Shown here piece by piece: positions 19,021-28,823 of a stretch of DNA of 64,000 bases. How positions within the stretch are numbered: position 1 is the stretch's first letter; every line of letters begins with the position of its first letter. The notes under the pieces are model-generated. The model was not told the origin of the DNA, did not search any database, and worked only from the letters and a program-made list of their open reading frames with translations. This stretch comes from Ligilactobacillus apodemi DSM 16634 = JCM 16172 (lineage in GTDB: Bacteria; Bacillota; Bacilli; Lactobacillales; Lactobacillaceae): positions 1,396 through 65,395 of the forward strand of contig NZ_AZFT01000030.1 of the NCBI RefSeq assembly GCF_001434405.1, written 5' to 3'. Both the position numbers and the translations under genes were made by a program.

Positions 19021-20016
19021 TTATTTTCCCATAGTAACGACGATCTTTCCAAGTGAATCATGCTGATAGAGTTTTTTTAGACCTACGACTAATTTTTCAA
19101 ACGGCAAAACAGTCGTGATATTCGGGTCGAGCTGCTTTGTTTTAGCTAACTCTAAAAGTTCACGCGCCATTTGTCCTAGATCAGCTTTTTGCGTCGGCGA
19201 AGTGCTGCCATGGGCGCCCCCTAAATTCAACGCACTAAGGGAAAGCCCATTTTCAAATAACCATGCTGGATCATCGACCTTAGGTACTTCGACTAAACAC
19301 ACAAGTTCACCATTGTAAGCTAACCGTTCTGTAAGATCAAGCTTAGCTTCTTTACTTCCCACTGTATTTATGATCAGATCGACACCTTGGCCGTTCGTAT
19401 ATTCAAGAACAGCTTTTGTCACGTCTTCTTGCTTATAGTCGATGATCTTTTCTGGATGAAAAGCTTTGACAAAATCTTTTTTAGCGGTCGAAACAGTCGT
19501 TAAGACTTCCAAGTGCTTTAATTTGGCTAATTGTAATGCGATCGAACCGACTCCACCGGCCCCAGCATGGATCAAGATCGTCTTTTTTCCTGTCAAATTC
19601 AACTTACGAAAGAGCGTCTGATAAGCTGTCATCGCCCCACAAAGAAGAGCAGCTGCTGTCTTGAAAGAAACTTCAGCTGGGATCTTTGCTAAACTATAAG
19701 CCGGAAAAATTGCATATTCAGCAAAGGTCCCGTTTTGATGCAGATCATTATGACCAGACACGCGGTCACCCACTTTGAATCCTTGCACATTTTCGCCGAC
19801 AGCTACCACTGTCCCCGCCGCATCAAGTCCGAAGATATGGGGATAAGTAAAACTTGGCAATGGTCGTTTTATCAATTTATAGTCGACTGGATTCAAACCG
19901 ATACTTTCAACTTTGACTAATACTTCATCTGCTTGTGGTCGTGGCACAGGCGCCTCGATCAATTCAAGCGCCTCTAGACCATGACTATCTTTTTTAGTTA
20001 ATGCATAAGCTTTCAT
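19021..20016 (-). CDS. NADP-dependent zinc-independent alcohol dehydrogenase / quinone oxidoreductase (MDR family)
   Basis: The 331 residues form an N-terminal GroES-like domain (GLDAAGTVVAVGENV near 62) and a Rossmann domain with the dinucleotide loop GAGGVGSIALQLAK (about 150). The usual structural zinc cysteines are missing, which places it with quinone oxidoreductase / enoyl reductase-type MDR proteins. Such enzymes reduce quinones or activated alkenes with NADPH in the cytoplasm; the substrate is not predictable. The start at 20016 lies only 12 bases after the stop of the CPBP gene, so the two are co-transcribed. Terminator directly downstream. Confidence 0.8.
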   Translation of the reverse strand: MKAYALTKKDSHGLEALELIEAPVPRPQADEVLVKVESIGLNPVDYKLIKRPLPSFTYPHIFGLDAAGTVVAVGENVQGFKVGDRVSGHNDLHQNGTFAEYAIFPAYSLAKIPAEVSFKTAAALLCGAMTAYQTLFRKLNLTGKKTILIHAGAGGVGSIALQLAKLKHLEVLTTVSTAKKDFVKAFHPEKIIDYKQEDVTKAVLEYTNGQGVDLIINTVGSKEAKLDLTERLAYNGELVCLVEVPKVDDPAWLFENGLSLSALNLGGAHGSTSPTQKADLGQMARELLELAKTKQLDPNITTVLPFEKLVVGLKKLYQHDSLGKIVVTMGK

Positions 20017-20028
20017 TTACTACCGCCT

Positions 20029-20907
20029 CTAAATTATTTTTTCGATCCGATTAGATTTTTTAGCATAATTTTGCCCTAAGTAATAGGTGAACGCTATCAA
20101 CAAAATGAACCCGCTGAAAGTCAACAGGCTGGCTTCGATCCCAAAGTTTCCACCATTCAATAGCGGATGAGCCGCCACCGACTGTGAGCCTAAAACAACA
20201 TTTGTGCCAACGATCCCAGAAACAGGTGTCCCAAATAGGGGACCTTCAGCAAAATTCCACGCGCTGTGAAAAGCACCCGCAAGCCAAAGATCGCCGGCAT
20301 AGATCCGAAAGAGACTCATCAAGAGCCCAAATAAAGTCAAATTGAGAAAACCTAAAAACGAGAGCCCGCTATTACCTAAGTGCGCCACCGCAAACGCTAA
20401 AGCTGAGATCACGATCGCCCCGCTTTGCGAAAGCTCTTTTGTCAGTTTTCCTTGTAGATAACCTCGAAAAATAACTTCTTCGACCATGCCTTGGATCCCA
20501 AAACCGACTAAAAACAAGACAAAGAAAAGCCAATTGCTATTTTCCCAAGTAACGGTCACGCGAAAAGCTTTACCTAAGACGGCTACGCCCCAAAGTAAGG
20601 CAAAAGTGATCGTCCCTAAGACATAACCTGTCCCATAGCGGATCAAAGCGCCTTTTTTATCAAACGGCATCACCTGCTGCAAGCGCGCTTGAGCGCCTTT
20701 GAATTCTTGTCGCAAAACAAACAAGACGAACCCTTCACCCATCAAGCCTAGCGCTAACGCCAACGGTTGATAAAGCGTGATGTGGCTTACATCAAACATC
20801 GAGATCAAACTCGTAATGATGATGGCTATTTGGAGCGGAAGCGTTGCGAGCACTAATAGCACCAGCGTTAGTAGAAGAGTCTTCGCCACTATTTTTACCT
20901 TATCCAT
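20029..20907 (-). CDS. CPBP-family intramembrane metalloprotease
   Basis: The 292-residue multispanning protein carries the CPBP/CAAX-protease motifs: EEVIFRG (about 163-169), a conserved His in FAVAHLGN and a further His in AFHSAWNF. In lactic bacteria such proteins are often linked to bacteriocin immunity or membrane-protein processing, but no bacteriocin gene is visible here. It is the first gene of a two-gene unit with the MDR oxidoreductase. RBS AGGAAGTGAC before the ATG is good. Confidence 0.8.
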   Translation of the reverse strand: MDKVKIVAKTLLLTLVLLVLATLPLQIAIIITSLISMFDVSHITLYQPLALALGLMGEGFVLFVLRQEFKGAQARLQQVMPFDKKGALIRYGTGYVLGTITFALLWGVAVLGKAFRVTVTWENSNWLFFVLFLVGFGIQGMVEEVIFRGYLQGKLTKELSQSGAIVISALAFAVAHLGNSGLSFLGFLNLTLFGLLMSLFRIYAGDLWLAGAFHSAWNFAEGPLFGTPVSGIVGTNVVLGSQSVAAHPLLNGGNFGIEASLLTFSGFILLIAFTYYLGQNYAKKSNRIEKII

Positions 20908-20981
20908 AATGTCACTTCCTTTTTATATATAAAAATTAAAGCATAATCTCGCTTTACCAGCAAACAACATCACTTTGAACC

Positions 20982-21021
20982 AAAAAAAGAGACCTTTCTG
21001 GCTAACCAGAAAAAGTCTCTC
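20982..21021 (-). terminator. guaA terminator
   Basis: Minus strand AGAGACTTTTTCTGG / CCAGAAAGGTCTCT followed by seven T, just after the guaA stop. Confidence 0.8.
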
Positions 21022-21034
21022 TATATCTAGTTCA

Positions 21035-22588
21035 TTATTCCCATTCGATCGTTGCCGGTGGCTTAGACGTGATGTCATAAACTACGCGGTTAACGTGAGC
21101 GACTTCGTTTACGATACGCACGGAGATTTCTTGTAAGACATCCCATGGAATCTTGGCAAAGTCAGCTGTCATCCCGTCGATCGAAGTTACGGCACGGATA
21201 CCTACTGTGTAGTCATAAGTCCGGCCATCACCCATCACACCAACAGAACGGATACCTGGTAATACCGTGAAGTATTGCCAAATTTCTTTATCTAAACCGT
21301 GCTTAGCGATCTCTTCGCGCAAGATAAGGTCAGAGTCACGCACGATTTGAAGTTTTTCTTCCGTGATCTCACCGATAACACGGATCCCAAGACCTGGGCC
21401 TGGGAATGGTTGACGCCAAACGAGTTCGTGTGGCATCCCTAATTTTTCACCTAATTCACGCACTTCATCTTTGAATAGTGTGTTCAATGGTTCGATCAAT
21501 TTAAATTGCATGTCTTCTGGCAAACCACCAACGTTATGGTGTGACTTGATCGTTTGGGCTGTATCAGTTCCAGATTCGATCACGTCAGTATAAAGTGTCC
21601 CTTGTGCCAAGAAGTCAATGCCCTTAAGCTTAGTTGCTTCATCATCAAAGACGCGGATAAATTCGTTACCGATGATCTTACGTTTCTTTTCAGGATCAGA
21701 AACGCCAGCTAATTTATCCATGAAGCGATCTTTGGCGTCAACTTTAATGATGTTTAAGCCAAACTTTCCGCCTAAACTTTCCATAACTTGTTCTGCTTCA
21801 CCCTTACGCAACAAGCCATGATCAACGAAGATCGAAGTTAATTGGTCACCAATCGCCTTGTGTAATAAGACACCTACAACTGAGGAGTCGACCCCACCAG
21901 AAAGACCTAATAAGACTTTGCGGTCACCCACTTGTTCTCTGATCTTAGCGATTTGCATGTCGATAAAGTCATCCATGGACCAGTTATCGCGTGCGCCACA
22001 AACATCAAAAGCAAAGTGACGTAAGATGTCATTTCCGTATTCACTGTTGCGTACTTCTGGATGGAATTGTAACGCATAGAATTTCTTGGCTGTGTTAGCC
22101 ATTGCTGAAATTGGGCAGTTAGCACTTGTAGCTGTTACTTCAAAGCCAGCAGGAACATCTGTAACTAAATCCCCGTGACTCATCCAAACAGTTTGTTCCT
22201 TAGGCAAGTTTTCAAACATTACGGCATCGGCATCAGTCACTGTAATTTCTGCTTTACCGTATTCCTTGTTATCAGCAGCTTCAACTTTACCACCGAGTTC
22301 TTGTGTCATCAATTGCATCCCGTAACAGATCCCAAGCACAGGAATACCTAAGTTAAAGATCTCAGGATCGACCTTAAATGCCCCTTCATCGTAGACACTG
22401 TTTGGACCACCAGAGAAAATGATTCCCTTAGGTGCCATTTGTTTGATCTCTTCAGCTGTGATCTTGTGGGATAATAATTCAGAATAGATCCCAAATTCAC
22501 GGATCCGGCGTGTGATCAATTGGTTATATTGACTCCCAAAGTCCAATACAATGATCTTGTCAAAAGCCTGCATATCAACATTAGCCAA
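21035..22588 (-). CDS. guaA: GMP synthase (glutamine-hydrolysing)
   Basis: The enzyme amidates XMP to GMP, the last step of guanine nucleotide synthesis. The N-terminal class I glutamine amidotransferase domain has the nucleophile Cys in GICYGMQL and the His-Glu pair in LQFHPEV. The ATP-pyrophosphatase domain has the loop SGGVDSSV, and the C-terminal dimerisation domain ends [10 protein letters not shown] chose the TTG start at 22588 ([12 protein letters not shown]) because GAGGTGAA lies six bases before it and it fits homologue N-termini; the longer frame from 22618 has no ribosome site. No purine riboswitch is visible upstream. Monocistronic. Confidence 0.95.
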   Translation of the reverse strand: MANVDMQAFDKIIVLDFGSQYNQLITRRIREFGIYSELLSHKITAEEIKQMAPKGIIFSGGPNSVYDEGAFKVDPEIFNLGIPVLGICYGMQLMTQELGGKVEAADNKEYGKAEITVTDADAVMFENLPKEQTVWMSHGDLVTDVPAGFEVTATSANCPISAMANTAKKFYALQFHPEVRNSEYGNDILRHFAFDVCGARDNWSMDDFIDMQIAKIREQVGDRKVLLGLSGGVDSSVVGVLLHKAIGDQLTSIFVDHGLLRKGEAEQVMESLGGKFGLNIIKVDAKDRFMDKLAGVSDPEKKRKIIGNEFIRVFDDEATKLKGIDFLAQGTLYTDVIESGTDTAQTIKSHHNVGGLPEDMQFKLIEPLNTLFKDEVRELGEKLGMPHELVWRQPFPGPGLGIRVIGEITEEKLQIVRDSDLILREEIAKHGLDKEIWQYFTVLPGIRSVGVMGDGRTYDYTVGIRAVTSIDGMTADFAKIPWDVLQEISVRIVNEVAHVNRVVYDITSKPPATIEWE

Positions 22589-22728
22589 GATATTCACCTC
22601 ATCATAAAATTTTTGCATGTGTTACCTTACATTGTACTCATTGAAACTAGCTGGGTCAATCGTTTTTCACGTACATTTTTCATGAAAATAATTAAATTCT
22701 ACCTAGAAACCGAATATCTGCTAGTGGA

Positions 22729-23649
22729 TTAATACTTACGCAATAACAATTCATTTATGCGATGGTTCTTTCCCTTTACAATGATCAAATCTGCCCGATT
22801 GCGTGTCGGTAAAATATAATCATGTAAATTCGGGTGATCGATCTCATCCCAGACCTTAGCTGCCATATCAAATGCTTGCTTGCGATCACCTAAAGCATAA
22901 GGATAATAGTAGTTTTTTGGGTCTTTGAAGGCTGTATCTAACAACATGCCAAAACGCTCTAAATACCACTGCTTAATGTCTTCTTCTTTAGCGTCAACGT
23001 AAATCGAAAAATCAAAAAAATCACTCACGTAGATCTTTTGTTGGCTCGGCAATTGTAAAACATTGATCCCTTCAACGATCAAAATATCAGGAGAATAGAT
23101 CTCCTCATACTGATCAGCCACGATATCATAGACTTCGTGTGAATAAACGGGCGCTTTAGCGGGCAAGTTATTTTTCACATCGTTGATGAAATGCACTAAG
23201 CGTTCCATATCATAACTTTCAGGAAAGCCCTTGCGACTCATCAACCCCTTCTTTTTTAAAACTGCATTGGGATATAAAAAGCCATCAGTCGTGATCAGTT
23301 CAATTTTTTTAGTCGGATAAACTTCACTTAACAGCGTCTTTAACAGGCGCGCGGTCGTACTTTTTCCGACCGCCACTGAGCCAGCGATCCCCAAAATAAA
23401 GGGAACTTTGTGTGGTTTGATCCCTAAAAAGTCGGCTTGTTGATCTTGTAATTTTTGGTGCGTGGCCACAAACATTTTTAACAAATGGATCAGTGGCATG
23501 TAAACTTCAGACACGTCCGTAGTTGAGATGCGGTCATTTAGCGATTGGATCTTTGAAAGTTCTGTTTGGGTCAATGGCATGATGTGGTCTTGATAAAAGT
23601 TGCGCCATTCTTCCCGGGCGATCTTGTAGTAATTAATCTGATTTTCCAT
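22729..23649 (-). CDS. coaA: Type I pantothenate kinase
   Basis: It phosphorylates pantothenate in the first step of coenzyme A synthesis. The 306-residue length and the P-loop GSVAVGKSTTARLL (about 90-103) are those of the CoaA type, along with TTDGFLYPN and RKGFPESYD. The gene lies alone, 110 bases upstream of guaA in transcription terms but with no obvious link to it, and diverges from the SGNH hydrolase. Highly conserved housekeeping gene; no oddities. Confidence 0.95.
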   Translation of the reverse strand: MENQINYYKIAREEWRNFYQDHIMPLTQTELSKIQSLNDRISTTDVSEVYMPLIHLLKMFVATHQKLQDQQADFLGIKPHKVPFILGIAGSVAVGKSTTARLLKTLLSEVYPTKKIELITTDGFLYPNAVLKKKGLMSRKGFPESYDMERLVHFINDVKNNLPAKAPVYSHEVYDIVADQYEEIYSPDILIVEGINVLQLPSQQKIYVSDFFDFSIYVDAKEEDIKQWYLERFGMLLDTAFKDPKNYYYPYALGDRKQAFDMAAKVWDEIDHPNLHDYILPTRNRADLIIVKGKNHRINELLLRKY

Positions 23650-23739
23650 GCATTTTATTTCCTTGTATAGCGTTTTCTATTTTATAATAATCAATTATAG
23701 CACGGATCTAAAAATTCATTTAGCAAAGGATGCGGGAGT

Positions 23740-24303
23740 ATGACTAAAGTAGTTTTATTTGGGGACAGCTTGACGGCAGGAGTCTTTAACGGCCACCCCA
23801 CGGGAATTTTTACCCGTCTGTTAGAAGATAAATTCCCTGATGTGCAATTTATCAATCGTGGTCTACCTGGCGACCAAACGCGCAACGCTTGCAAGCGACT
23901 ACGCAGTGATGTTTTGAGTGAAACACCCGATCTAGTCGTCATTTTCTTTGGAACAAATGACGTTTCTAGCCAAGAAGTCTTTTTGGCTAACTATCACAAT
24001 AACTTAGCTTATATGCTGACTTCGATCAAGCCTAATAAATGTATCTTGATCACACCTGGGATCTCGGGGCCCACACGCCAAAATCTCCGTCCTTTAGAAA
24101 AAATGGAACAATATGCAGAAGAGACTTTGGCAGTAGCACAAGAATTTGAGATCCCAGCTCTTGATTGGTATGATCACTGTAAAGATCAAGCACCAACCAA
24201 GCTCTTACAAGCAGACGATCTTCATTATTCAGAAGCTGCCTACCAACAACTAGTCGAGCAACTTGAACCACTTTTAGCAAAAAAGCTCACTAATTTAAAC
24301 TAA
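23740..24303 (+). CDS. SGNH/GDSL hydrolase
   Basis: The 187-residue protein has block I GDSLTAG with the nucleophile Ser (residue 10), GxND in FGTNDVS (block III) and the C-terminal Asp/His pair in DDLHYSEAAY. These are the four SGNH blocks of small esterases/lipases, such as TesA-like or lysophospholipase-like proteins. No signal peptide, so probably cytoplasmic. Substrate unknown. RBS AAAGGA is nine bases upstream of the ATG. A hairpin follows at 24321. Confidence 0.8.
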   Translation: MTKVVLFGDSLTAGVFNGHPTGIFTRLLEDKFPDVQFINRGLPGDQTRNACKRLRSDVLSETPDLVVIFFGTNDVSSQEVFLANYHNNLAYMLTSIKPNKCILITPGISGPTRQNLRPLEKMEQYAEETLAVAQEFEIPALDWYDHCKDQAPTKLLQADDLHYSEAAYQQLVEQLEPLLAKKLTNLN

Positions 24304-24320
24304 TATCGCTTTAAAGAAGC

Positions 24321-24360
24321 TCGCTGAGAGTAGCTCTAGCTATTTTCTGCGAGTTTTTTG
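24321..24360 (+). terminator. Terminator of the SGNH gene
   Basis: CTCGC and GCGAG enclose an inner AGTAGCT/AGCTA stem and are followed by TTTTTT. Directly downstream is a tandem direct repeat of TTTTTATCCAAATCCCCA (24361-24396 approximately) of unknown role. Confidence 0.55.
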
Positions 24361-24411
24361 TTTTTATCCAAATCCCCATTTTTATCCAAATCCCCAGTAC
24401 TTTTAACTTGA

Positions 24412-24432
24412 TATACGTACCATACACGTATA
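24412..24432 (+). promoter_or_regulatory. Inverted repeat operator before the HicB-like gene
   Basis: TATACGT (24412-24418), seven bases, ACGTATA (24426-24432): perfect arms in the promoter position. HicB antitoxins are DNA-binding autoregulators, so this is the likely operator. Confidence 0.5.
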
Positions 24433-24471
24433 AAGTGTGTAACATGAACGGCTAAGAAAGGACTGTTGGAC

Positions 24472-24858
24472 ATGGACAAAATCGTTGTTTTTCCGATCAT
24501 TATTACCCCAGTACCGCATGAACGCAAATATCCTTATCTAGTAGAGATCCCCGCTTTAGACGGGATGACAGAGGGGCGCGACATTGCTGATGCCATCGAA
24601 ATGGCACGCGATTACATTGGAATTTATTCACTTTCCGCTGAGTTGCCACCTTCTGAAACGACCCTACCTGCAGTTAAAGCTGATTCACTAGCTACTTTAG
24701 TGACTGTGAATATTTCCGCCTATCGTCGCAGGCATGACAAAAAAGTTGTCAAAAAAACGATCACGATCCCTAATTATCTCAACGAACTAGGTAAAGAGCA
24801 GCAAGTCAATTTTTCTGAATTGATGACCCAAGCGCTAAAAGAAAAGTTCAATCTTTGA
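24472..24858 (+). CDS. HicB-family antitoxin-like protein (no HicA partner seen)
   Basis: The 128-residue protein has the HicB beta-alpha fold: YPYLVEIPALDGMTEG and ADAIEMARDYIG in the first half. The C-terminal NxxxFSELMTQALKEKF segment is typical of a ribbon-helix-helix/HTH. HicB normally neutralises the small RNA-cleaving toxin HicA encoded next to it. I find no HicA-like frame within the flanking intergenic DNA on either strand, so this is an orphan or a HicB-like regulator. The ATG at 24472 fits AAAGGAC better than the TTG two codons earlier. Flanked by terminators, so a stand-alone unit. Confidence 0.75.
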   Translation: MDKIVVFPIIITPVPHERKYPYLVEIPALDGMTEGRDIADAIEMARDYIGIYSLSAELPPSETTLPAVKADSLATLVTVNISAYRRRHDKKVVKKTITIPNYLNELGKEQQVNFSELMTQALKEKFNL

Positions 24859-24867
24859 TCCAGTAAA

Positions 24868-24899
24868 AACACCGGCGATATTTTCGCGGTGTTTTTTTG
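24868..24899 (+). terminator. Terminator of the HicB-like gene
   Basis: AACACCGGCGA / TCGCGGTGTT stem followed by seven T. Confidence 0.8.
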
Positions 24900-25120
24900 A
24901 TTATTGTACATTACATCTGACTCATATATTTTGTTAAATGTTACTTATTTTCACTTTTCTTTTCATGAAGCCCTTTTTAGTTTTTCCTTTACGCTTAGGC
25001 ACTTTAAAAATTATCTTTATTCTAACCAAACCGACCTTACCGCGAAAAACTTCCTAAATCTTAGCTACTAGCAAAAAATATTTTTATAAAAATAACCCTT
25101 AATTATTAAAATAAATATTC

Positions 25121-25134
25121 CGAAAACGTTCACA
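25121..25134 (+). promoter_or_regulatory. cre-like site upstream of the GH2-type remnant
   Basis: CGAAAACGTTCACA agrees with the CcpA consensus TGWAANCGNTNWCA at 13 of 14 positions. A second weaker match (TGAAAGCGTTTAAG, minus strand) is near 25218-25231. The whole 24900-25287 gap is very AT-rich and holds nothing else I recognise. Catabolite control fits a former sugar-hydrolase gene. Confidence 0.5.
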
Positions 25135-25287
25135 AAAACAGCGATAAACACTGATGTTGTACGGTTTTTTACAAGTTTTTTTCGGTGAATAAAAGATTAA
25201 GATATGTTAAGCTTTTCTTAAACGCTTTCAAAAAAATAAATTTTGCAAATTTTATGTTACACCAAAAAAGGAAGGAATTATCTAACC

Positions 25288-27069
25288 ATGGCTAATAAGG
25301 AAAACAATCCACCAAAAGTTTACCGCTATGCGATCCGCAAGACTAGCTTAGGGGGCGGTTCGTGGTCATTGGTGTTTTATTAACGTACTCATTTTTGCAG
25401 CCTCATCAAGTCAAAGTCGATCAAGCAACTTCACGCAATCTTTATGCCGGAAAAGTCTTAGCAATCGTTCAAATGACGGGCGAAACTGGTGAAGTCTCGG
25501 TTACTGCTAGTGCAGAAAACTTAACTTCAGCAACCGTAACTTTCCCAGTCACAGGAACAGACGAGAACCAACCAACGATCTTAACGAGCTATCTTGCAGC
25601 TAAAAATATCTATCTGCTAAAAGATGGTAGCTTACGCCTACCTAAAAAAGTTACCGTGCGTTACAGTGATCAAACGACTGCCACTTTACCACTTAAATTT
25701 GACACCGATGCGATCATTAACGCCCTTGCAACCGGAGAATCATTTGTTGCGCAAGGTGAACTAGGCGATACTGGGTTGAAAATCGATTTTCAAGTTTCGG
25801 TCATTGATCAGATCGGGGCACTCAAAAATATCAGTTTAGCTACTGAAGTTGGACAAACGCCTAATTTACCGGCAACGATTCAAGCTTACCAAAATGATGG
25901 GACCTTGCTTGCGGCTCAATTCCCTGTTACTTGGCAATTGCCCGCACCGGAAGTCTTTAACCAAGTAGGCAACGTTAAAATTGAAGGGATCGCTGATGTT
26001 TTAGGTGAAAAATTACCAGTTACGGCCATGGTTCGAATCGCTAAAAAAACGGTGACTTTAGGGCCAAACGTCGCTCCAGTCGCGGTCCATAGATAGTGGA
26101 TCTTTGACATATCATTTATCCGAAAATACGCAAGATAACTTCTTAACGATCGTCTCAAATGCTTCGGCACAAAAGCCACTTACCGTCTATGCTAGAGTTG
26201 CACAAGATGCGACGACGCATGATCAAAATGTCGCTTCAGAATGGATCCAACTTGGAACGTTGACCGAAGGCTTTAGCAGACTGGAAACGCCTTATACGGC
26301 AAAACATTTGCTTGACGTGAAATTAACTTGGGAAAAACCAGGGATGGAAGTCTTCGAATTGGCGACCTACTACCGCCCACGGACACTTGAGACTACCTAC
26401 CAAGAGCTACCGTTTGAAACAGTTACACAAAACGATCCAACCTTAGCCGTTGGTACCACCCAAGTCATCCAAGTAGGTAAAGTTGGTCAAAAAGCAATCA
26501 CGACCTTAGTTACAGTCTTTGATGACCAAGAACGACGCCAAGTTATTGCCGAAGAAACCGTGGCAGAACCACTCAACGAGATCATTGCAATTGGAACAAA
26601 ACAGCCAGAAGTAACTCCAAGCGAGCCAGATACTCCGGTTGTTCCTGACACTCCTGTCGTGCCGGATACTCCTGTCGTGCCTGACACACCTACTGTTCCT
26701 GATACTTCTCCTGTACCTGACACAACAGATCAACAAGCTCCGACGAATAATTTGGGCAACTCAAATGATACAGCTGAAGATAACAATGCTGATACATCCA
26801 AAACAGATACTCAGGTGGATGATAAACAAAACAGCGCTGACATTCAGCCAAACAAGCAGCAAGAACCAGCCCAAACAACTAATCTGTCTCAACAAGTAAC
26901 ACCAACACCTGATACAGTTCAGGCAACAAAATTACCACAAACAACACAAACTAAAGCAACTGCTGACTTACCAGCAACCGGTGAGAAGTCGCATAACTTC
27001 TTATTTGTAGGCTTAGCAGCTATCTTCTCTGCTTTAGGTGCATTCTTACCTAAGCGTAAAAAATCTTAG
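25288..27069 (+). pseudogene. Frameshifted remnant of an LPxTG-anchored GH2-type glycosidase
   Basis: ATG at 25288 (behind AAGGAAGGAA) opens a YSIRK-like signal (VYRYAIRKTSLGGGS). The frame is lost near 25355-25360, and the next frame continues VVIGVLLTYSFL. A GH2 C-terminal-like domain follows (GKVLAIVQMTGETGEVSVTA), then two Big_4-like repeats (VTVRYSDQTTATLPL; FPVTWQLPAP). A second shift lies near 26080-26095, after GPNVAPVA. The last frame has a jelly-roll-like part, a G5 domain (FETVTQNDPTLAVGTTQVI), PDTPVV repeats and LPATG with helix and basic tail. The catalytic barrel is absent: the signal peptide is fused almost directly to the C-terminal accessory domains. So besides two frameshifts there seems to be a large internal deletion. 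Family assignment of the lost enzyme (beta-galactosidase-like) is inference from the retained domains. Confidence 0.8.
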
Positions 27070-27079
27070 GTCATAAAAT

Positions 27080-27121
27080 GCTTTGGCTCGCTAGCAGCTT
27101 GCTAGGTCCAAAGCTTTTTTT
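27080..27121 (+). terminator. Terminator after the LPxTG remnant
   Basis: GCTTTGG / CCAAAGC arms with an inner GCTAGCA/TGCTAG-type stem, followed by seven T. Confidence 0.75.
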
Positions 27122-27198
27122 GTGCTCAAAATCTTGTTTGAAATTACCTTTCTTTAGTAAAATCAACAGTAGTAAGAACCAAAAAAAGGAGGATTTAT

Positions 27199-27387
27199 AT
27201 GATGGAAAAATTTGTTGAACATGGTTACCTTGAAATTCTAGGGATCCCCCTTGCGCTTTTTTTGTACTGGTATTTGCCCAATGATAGCTGGTGGCAACTT
27301 TTAACTAATAGCGTCATCATTATTTTTGTCTGTTTTGGATTTTATTATTTATTGGATACGTATTTTAAATTTAAGGCTAAAAAATAA
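27199..27387 (+). CDS. Small two-helix membrane protein
   Basis: The 62-residue protein has two hydrophobic helices (about 12-27 and 34-53) separated by a short NDSWWQ loop and ends with a basic tail KFKAKK. A very strong RBS (AAAAAAAGGAGG) precedes ATG-ATG, and the gene has its own terminator, so it is probably expressed. No family recognised and no function implied by its neighbours, which are both decayed genes. Confidence 0.6.
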   Translation: MMEKFVEHGYLEILGIPLALFLYWYLPNDSWWQLLTNSVIIIFVCFGFYYLLDTYFKFKAKK

Positions 27388-27401
27388 CATTTACCTAACT
27401 A

Positions 27402-27432
27402 AAAAGACGAGCTTGCGCAAAGTTCGTCTTTT
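27402..27432 (+). terminator. Terminator of the small membrane protein gene
   Basis: AAAAGACGA / TCGTCTTTT stem with T-run; could also work for the converging MFS gene. Confidence 0.7.
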
Positions 27433-27446
27433 ATTTGTCTTAAAAG

Positions 27447-27485
27447 TTATCCACAAACGCTGTCTCGGCTAAATTTTTATCCACA
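27447..27485 (+). promoter_or_regulatory. Two consensus DnaA boxes
   Basis: TTATCCACA occurs at 27447-27455 and 27477-27485, same orientation, 30 bases apart (about three helical turns), in a 146-base gap between converging genes. A third copy is at 28852-28860 inside helD. TTATCCACA is the perfect DnaA box. Whether DnaA binds here is not shown by sequence alone. Confidence 0.5.
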
Positions 27486-27533
27486 GAACCAACGTCTGGG
27501 GATAATTTTTATGTAATCACAACACTTCCTCGC

Positions 27534-28646
27534 TCAATCACACTGCTTGCCTTGTTTGGCCAACTTGATACTTGCCAGCAAAACGACCAAACTTGCTGCT
27601 AAAAAAATCGTGCCGGCAGGAAGATATTTAAACAAAAAGCCAAATAATCCTAAGCCCACTGGTGAGGCAATGCTAGTGAGTGCATCTGCCGTCGCATTGA
27701 TCCGCCCTTGACGCTTCAAAGCTACCTTGGTGCGCATGTGCAACATATACGGGGTGTTAGCTAAACAGATCGCATTGCCTAAAAGACACAGCCCGATCGC
27801 AAAGACTACACTGATCCACAAACGCTGCTCTCCCAAACAAGCTAACGCTAACAGCGACAATACTAGCGTGATCAAAAAGCCAACTTTAGCCGTATAGCTT
27901 CGTGTATCACCGGTGACGCTAAAAACTCCCATTAATGCGCTACCACTGATCATCCCTAAAGCTAAACTCGCCTCAATCCAGCCATAGACTTGGGTGCTTA
28001 GGTGTTGTTGCTGTAACAAAACAACTGGTTCACCAATGATCACTGCCGATAATGCTAAATTTGCTAGCACACCAAGTGAAAGTAGCGCTACTAAAATCTT
28101 ATCTTGCCCAATATATTCCAAGCCACGGCGAAACCCGTGCCAATCTTTTTCATCGTTGCTGGGTACAAAAGTTTCACCAAAGGCAGTAAAACTCAATTTA
28201 GCTAATAGTAAAATTACGAACGCTTCTACTAGCATTGCTTGTTGTAAGGTCAACACTGGAAATAAGATCCCGCCTAAGATCGGTGCAACTAACATCATCA
28301 ACGCTGCCACCAGTTGTTCGCCTGCGATCAACCGCTGATGGTCAGTTTGAGCTACCAAATTAACTGTCGCAGCTTTATAAGCAACCTTTTGAAAATTATC
28401 ACATAGCGTCAAACAAAAGACTAAGCTACCCGCCAACACTACTTGAAGTAATGGTGCTTTAACTAAGCTAAAGGCGCCATACATGACCAAGACCACTAAG
28501 ATACTTGCACTTTGCGCCCACAAGACGACACGTTTGCGTGCAGTTCGATCCACGATCGTCCCAACAAACGGGCTACTTACTAGTAGCGCCACGGGACTAA
28601 GCAACAAAATCACTGAAAAAGCTAGACTTGAGCCAGTTACTCGCAA
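27534..28646 (-). pseudogene. N-terminally truncated MFS exporter (MFS_3 type)
   Basis: The 370-residue frame starts at TTG 28646 inside what should be the end of helix 1. The text VTGSSLAFSVILLLSPVA aligns with the end of helix 1 and helix 2 of MFS_3 transporters, and the helix 2-3 loop is VDRTARKRVV. About ten helices follow. Upstream in frame only NQNYNYIL and then TGA are found; intact relatives have about 35 more residues, with a GNQIYN-type motif. So a small deletion seems to have removed the start. No ribosome site precedes the TTG. It could still make a shortened protein, but a pseudogene is more likely. Members export drugs or siderophores; substrate unknown. Confidence 0.65.
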
Positions 28647-28785
28647 AATATAGTTGTAATTTTGATTTCCTCACCATATTAAATTTCCCCTTTTTAATTT
28701 TGTGATACCCGATCATACTGCCAACATTAGTGCTTGTCAATTGTTTTCGCTCTTACATCATTCTTTTAAAATTAATGCTTTTATG

Positions 28786-28818
28786 TAAAAAAATAAGCCA
28801 CCTCAAATTGAGGCAGCT
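28786..28818 (-). terminator. helD terminator
   Basis: Minus strand GCTGCCTCAA / TTGAGGTGGC stem followed by TTATTTTTTT, just after the helD stop. Confidence 0.75.
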
Positions 28819-28823
28819 TCGGG

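Noticed and set aside
22589-22728. Possible purine riboswitch before guaA
   Set aside because: The conserved loops of the purine aptamer are not visible in the 140-base gap.
24361-24397. Tandem TTTTTATCCAAATCCCCA as DnaA boxes
   Set aside because: The nonamers read TTATCCAAA, two mismatches at the critical end compared with TTATCCACA; noted only as a direct repeat.
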